Position numbers and translations under genes: made by a program. Shown piece after piece: positions 62,001 to 64,000 of a stretch of DNA of 64,000 nt (its first letter is position 1; every line of letters begins with the position of its first letter). Location of the stretch: assembly GCA_039024315.1 (NCBI GenBank), contig JBCCQN010000002.1:129688-193687 (forward strand), given 5' to 3'. The notes below the pieces were generated by a model that was not told the origin of the DNA, searched no databases, and saw only the letters and a program-made list of their open reading frames with translations. This DNA comes from JBCAWW01 sp039024315 (GTDB lineage: Bacteria > Bacteroidota > Bacteroidia > J057).

Positions 62001-64000
62001 TGTGCCAATAACTCAGAATCATAACCTACTACACTCTCTAGCAAAAGAGCCCACTCTTGCGCAGCAGAAGGCCAAAAGTATCTAAATTGCCACTGGTCAG
62101 GCTCCGAAAACATAGTAACTTCTAAAGTCTCAGCGGCCAAATACTCTCGCCATTTTTTCAACCCTTGGGCCAGATTTTCCGCGCTAGCACGGGCACAAGC
62201 GATCTGCTCAGCATTGTGCATCAAAAAAAGCCGAGATTCACCTTGCTCGGTCTGAATCTCTTGCTGTAGGAAATCTGGATGGATAAGATTTTTGAGATAT
62301 TTTTTCCCTTCTGCCCGAGCTTTTGCGGTAGTGAAATACCATTGCTCCCCTGCCAAAAGAAGATGATCGTTTAGTCGATACAAGAAGCGGTACTCAATTT
62401 GAGTTTGATAAGGCTTTTGAAAGTCTTTCAGGAGTTTTTTGGCGAGTTTGATTTGCTCATCACGTAGACTTTCTTCTTCATAAACCTCAGGGTGTATCGC
62501 TTGTAAAGCGCCTTGGGCATCTTGAACAAAGAAGCCATAATTAAGATTAGCGACATCTCCAGTCTTAATAAAATGCTTAGTGGATTTGGCCAGTCTAGGC
62601 AGCTTTAGCAGGGCATCCCAAGCTTCATAAGCGGACAAATACAGATTAAAGGATTGTAAACTAAGCTTACCTCCCGTATCATTTAATTGATAAGCGTAAG
62701 CTTCGTCAATAGCGACAATCTTACTATTAGTTTTTCTTTGAAAGAGTGTTTTTAATCGGTTCAAAAGTCCGGCTTTGTCCTCGGCGGGAATACCCTCCTG
62801 CGGAGAACGGGCAATCAATTCGCCCTGCTTATTGTGCAGCCATACTTCCCAATGGCCGTTTTCAAGGGTTTTGAACTTATAATTTCCATTTACGCTACCG
62901 GCAGTCTTAAAGCGACTCCAACTTTTTTCCAATCTTTTCTTGTCTGCAAAAAGCTGAGGCGTTTCTAGTAGTATTTGTTGTGATTGTTCAGGATCAAATA
63001 ATTGCCATTTGTAGGCTTGAGCCACCCTTTTGACATATTGTTGCCCCGTTTGGTGCTGCTTTAACCAATCCAGCAATCGTTTATGTTCTTGGCTACCATC
63101 AAAAGGGCTCCGGGCACAAATCTCCTCATCGATTTGCAGGAAAAATTGCCCCTGCTTTTGGATTATACTCAAGCATTCTGGTGAGCTTGACAAAATATGT
63201 AGGATGGCACTTTCGGCCTCAGATTTATCGGCATAGACCGCCGTTGAGATCAAGACCACCTGTCCCTCATGCACAATTTGCCATCTAAATCTTCCTTTGT
63301 CGATTGTTTGAGTGAGAGCAAGTTTCTCTTTATCAAGATAAAGGTGCTGGACTTCTTGGTTGGGAAGCGCTATCAGGCTGATTTTGGGGGTACTATTTTG
63401 ATTAAAATGTTTTTGGTATTTTTTGATAAAAGTCGCCTCGTGTTTCCAGCTTTTATCAGCTTGATCGGTGATACGCTCATCTTCAAATAGTATGTTTCCC
63501 TGTGCGTCCTTTAGCTGTAAATGAAAGGCATGACGAGTAACTTCAGTATTTTCAGGATTAGCTTTTTCGCGATATTGTTGGTCCCAAGTTTGTAGCTGTA
63601 ATTCTAAGCTTTGTTGGTCTGGAAAAAGCGCGTGGCTTTGCAAATACTTATTGTGTGCTGGGAGAAATATTCTCCTATTACTTTGCTCTATGCCATCCCC
63701 TGCCCTCAGTTGGCCGCCGGCTTTCAGGTTGGCAATCGCGGATTTAAGATCGTTTAAAGCTGATTCCTGTGAGCTATATTTTTGAGTAGATTGAAAAAAT
63801 TCAGATTCTTTATCCGCTCTCAATTTGAGTTCATATTCTTTTTCGTATTCAATCGGAATAAAGGGGCAGAGGCTTTCCCTTTTTTGCCAGTTTACCCCCA
63901 AACGGGCCGCAAGATTTGCTTCTAAGCCAGAGAGATTTTCTACTCCCCAGGCTTGGCTACCATAGTCAAAAGCATGGGCACGATCATGAGCTAAGCGATC
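59063..64000 (-). CDS. Giant eCIS baseplate protein (Afp12-like) with YegP/DUF1508-like repeats, 5' end outside window
   Basis: At least 1645 residues; the frame is still open at the right edge (first visible residues DRLAHDRAHAFDYGSQAWGV, then NLSGLEANLAARLG), so the start lies beyond 64000. NLSGLE...ARLG and, near the last third, FHLLEHILFRPK, DPLSFWCTLVLPQWSYRYTF and ICWLPPQEMCQFEKQYRHWL are hallmarks of the Afp12-like baseplate proteins. Between them lie about ten repeats of the YegP/DUF1508 type, for example LKLRADKESEFFQSTQKYSS, FKTLENGHWEVWLHNKQGEL, FVQDAQGALQAIHPEVY and FYLYAMEEGKGRLAWRSAKI. A Lys/Pro/Ala-rich linker (PKAKPKAKKKAASKPQKES) precedes a helical C-terminal domain. It is much longer than usual Afp12. 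No premature stop. Co-transcribed with the tape-measure gene 3 bp downstream. Confidence 0.82.
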   Translation of the reverse strand, partial: DRLAHDRAHAFDYGSQAWGVENLSGLEANLAARLGVNWQKRESLCPFIPIEYEKEYELKLRADKESEFFQSTQKYSSQESALNDLKSAIANLKAGGQLRAGDGIEQSNRRIFLPAHNKYLQSHALFPDQQSLELQLQTWDQQYREKANPENTEVTRHAFHLQLKDAQGNILFEDERITDQADKSWKHEATFIKKYQKHFNQNSTPKISLIALPNQEVQHLYLDKEKLALTQTIDKGRFRWQIVHEGQVVLISTAVYADKSEAESAILHILSSSPECLSIIQKQGQFFLQIDEEICARSPFDGSQEHKRLLDWLKQHQTGQQYVKRVAQAYKWQLFDPEQSQQILLETPQLFADKKRLEKSWSRFKTAGSVNGNYKFKTLENGHWEVWLHNKQGELIARSPQEGIPAEDKAGLLNRLKTLFQRKTNSKIVAIDEAYAYQLNDTGGKLSLQSFNLYLSAYEAWDALLKLPRLAKSTKHFIKTGDVANLNYGFFVQDAQGALQAIHPEVYEEESLRDEQIKLAKKLLKDFQKPYQTQIEYRFLYRLNDHLLLAGEQWYFTTAKARAEGKKYLKNLIHPDFLQQEIQTEQGESRLFLMHNAEQIACARASAENLAQGLKKWREYLAAETLEVTMFSEPDQWQFRYFWPSAAQEWALLLESVVGYDSELLAQNAYVDFVQRLAALTIVEEAGTAHFYVDDAEQHWLKSVEFSDKDKRASAVAWLKANREEAEKIRLLAEASLDDEPASLLANIYKTDQTGEGIWGYQLIKKENPIAILQGEGSEELNQNACRQHWGDTIAVSRVPDLKLGSGLYNGLFHYEITEESEGERQVYFVSAKGYLSAAEAIEASQEQYIQILHFAAEASNYAEAPEGAKGPVYLHGSSEGAFASDLKQEEIAFVPEETFTALGGTKEKLIAFLVPLAEGFPLKIQTHICQGELAVWADTLSYYYKLSIDETRHWQAFQNYQTPAAVYEAWCEFMLWKEYRESYHCFEDWAEELPRLWGNRAKQCDLAFSAGVSSLETSIVNSYCAIYEVCLESSARHANENEIWQGRSALAGEAPNPQIGIPSLTEHGGKKANYLIYWDYAINSYRLRVGAEGYQLVEHPESFQLPEDRDQRLQWLAQIPSFRPENSTSVDDYCLVAAETPGNYRFYLYAMEEGKGRLAWRSAKIYQSIDYQDETEAVAQAKADCKAFCELWEENASQNWGEHPIIKATQDSTCGPYRIVGIAAQYEIAHYPLWADTFAAASSLKNEVYACLNAEGFHLLEHILFRPKAGGQLDRCLSKLHGFEAVKECALGENVQLSGQDLFNGEPYYQSDPHSAETDDFNYVPLADPLSFWCTLVLPQWSYRYTFENFQELLLDELNAYAPAQIAFKICWLPPQEMCQFEKQYRHWLKQQEKNLEDQSFASKTDGLTEDDCSTNFWAFPNCGQEQTIVTGQAEAKSEVQQVRVQARGLGPISPVSEPTAPIAPKETIADSNPTPKAKPKAKKKAASKPQKESQEAAKVLTKRDKTRLIRQRLATYREFLDGIQNKNILKSSSYKRLDVLLNSQGSPAEIKAFVDFLFQYPLKNPKSKTYADYLPLLFHAVSFGLDQTLITANQAAMAQWPEVMKELKAQKIKMKSLREAWDSTKMEPLVETQLMRDLSALIK

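Noticed and set aside
1..64000. CRISPR arrays, tRNA or rRNA genes, transposases, integrases
   Set aside because: None seen on reading both strands; the repeats present are dispersed, not regularly spaced, and no transposase gene accompanies them.

Overview
The window reads as chromosomal DNA of a Bacteroidota bacterium, most likely from the Saprospiria (Saprospira/Lewinella-like). Supporting signs are several secreted proteins with type IX secretion (T9SS) C-terminal sorting domains, two PorV-like outer-membrane proteins, a DUF3276/PUR-alpha-like protein, a NagB-PIG-L fusion, and promoters of the Bacteroidota form TTTG-N18..20-TAnnTTTG upstream of several genes. The genus assignment is inference.

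Layout. 1-827: start of a V8/trypsin-like protease running off the left edge. 1826-8439: amino-sugar/peptidoglycan recycling (GH3 N-acetylhexosaminidase-beta-lactamase fusion, divergent from deoR-nagB/PIG-L-murQ). 8598-16122: minus-strand block with an EGF-like lipoprotein, yidC, pyrG, two PAP2 phosphatases and two small lipoproteins; one small plus-strand secreted protein lies inside it. 16292-22215: TetR-controlled operon with a LolA-like carrier, two FtsX-type permeases, an ABC ATPase and an outer-membrane barrel. 22326-23109: ArsR regulator and SRPBCC protein with an operator-overlapped promoter. 23242-28242: nucleotidyltransferase, exported PIG-L deacetylase, an unlisted 52-residue membrane protein and a sodium:solute symporter. 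28296-35453: Nmad3-like protein, GMC oxidoreductase, exported proteins, DUF3276, ankyrin protein. 35713-40833: cytochrome c/PA14/sorbosone-dehydrogenase-type lipoprotein, orphan Mla-type ATPase, GNAT-like protein. 41416-49928: T9SS cargo, a helical protein, tandem PorV paralogues, RlmD, a nidogen-like T9SS cargo. 50041-53364: small membrane and lipoproteins with NAD(P)HX repair enzyme.

53402-64000 is the distal part of an extracellular contractile injection system (eCIS) locus on the minus strand: an Afp12-like giant baseplate protein open at the right edge, a CIS tape-measure protein, a ParA-family ATPase, an animal-type haem peroxidase without signal peptide, and the eCIS AAA+ ATPase. The ParA and the peroxidase inside this locus are the most interesting content. 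Sheath, tube and other baseplate genes would lie to the right of the window.

Two dispersed repeat families punctuate the gene spaces. Family A is a REP/MITE-like element with inverted arms (GCTGCGCAGAACGCT ... AGCGTTCTGCGCAGC), about 88 bp when complete, mostly at 3' ends and between convergent genes, with similar arm sequences also inside coding regions. Family B is AT-rich and in five copies carries the perfect 18-bp palindrome TCCCGAAAGCTTTCGGGA. No tRNA, rRNA, CRISPR array, integrase or insertion-sequence transposase was seen.
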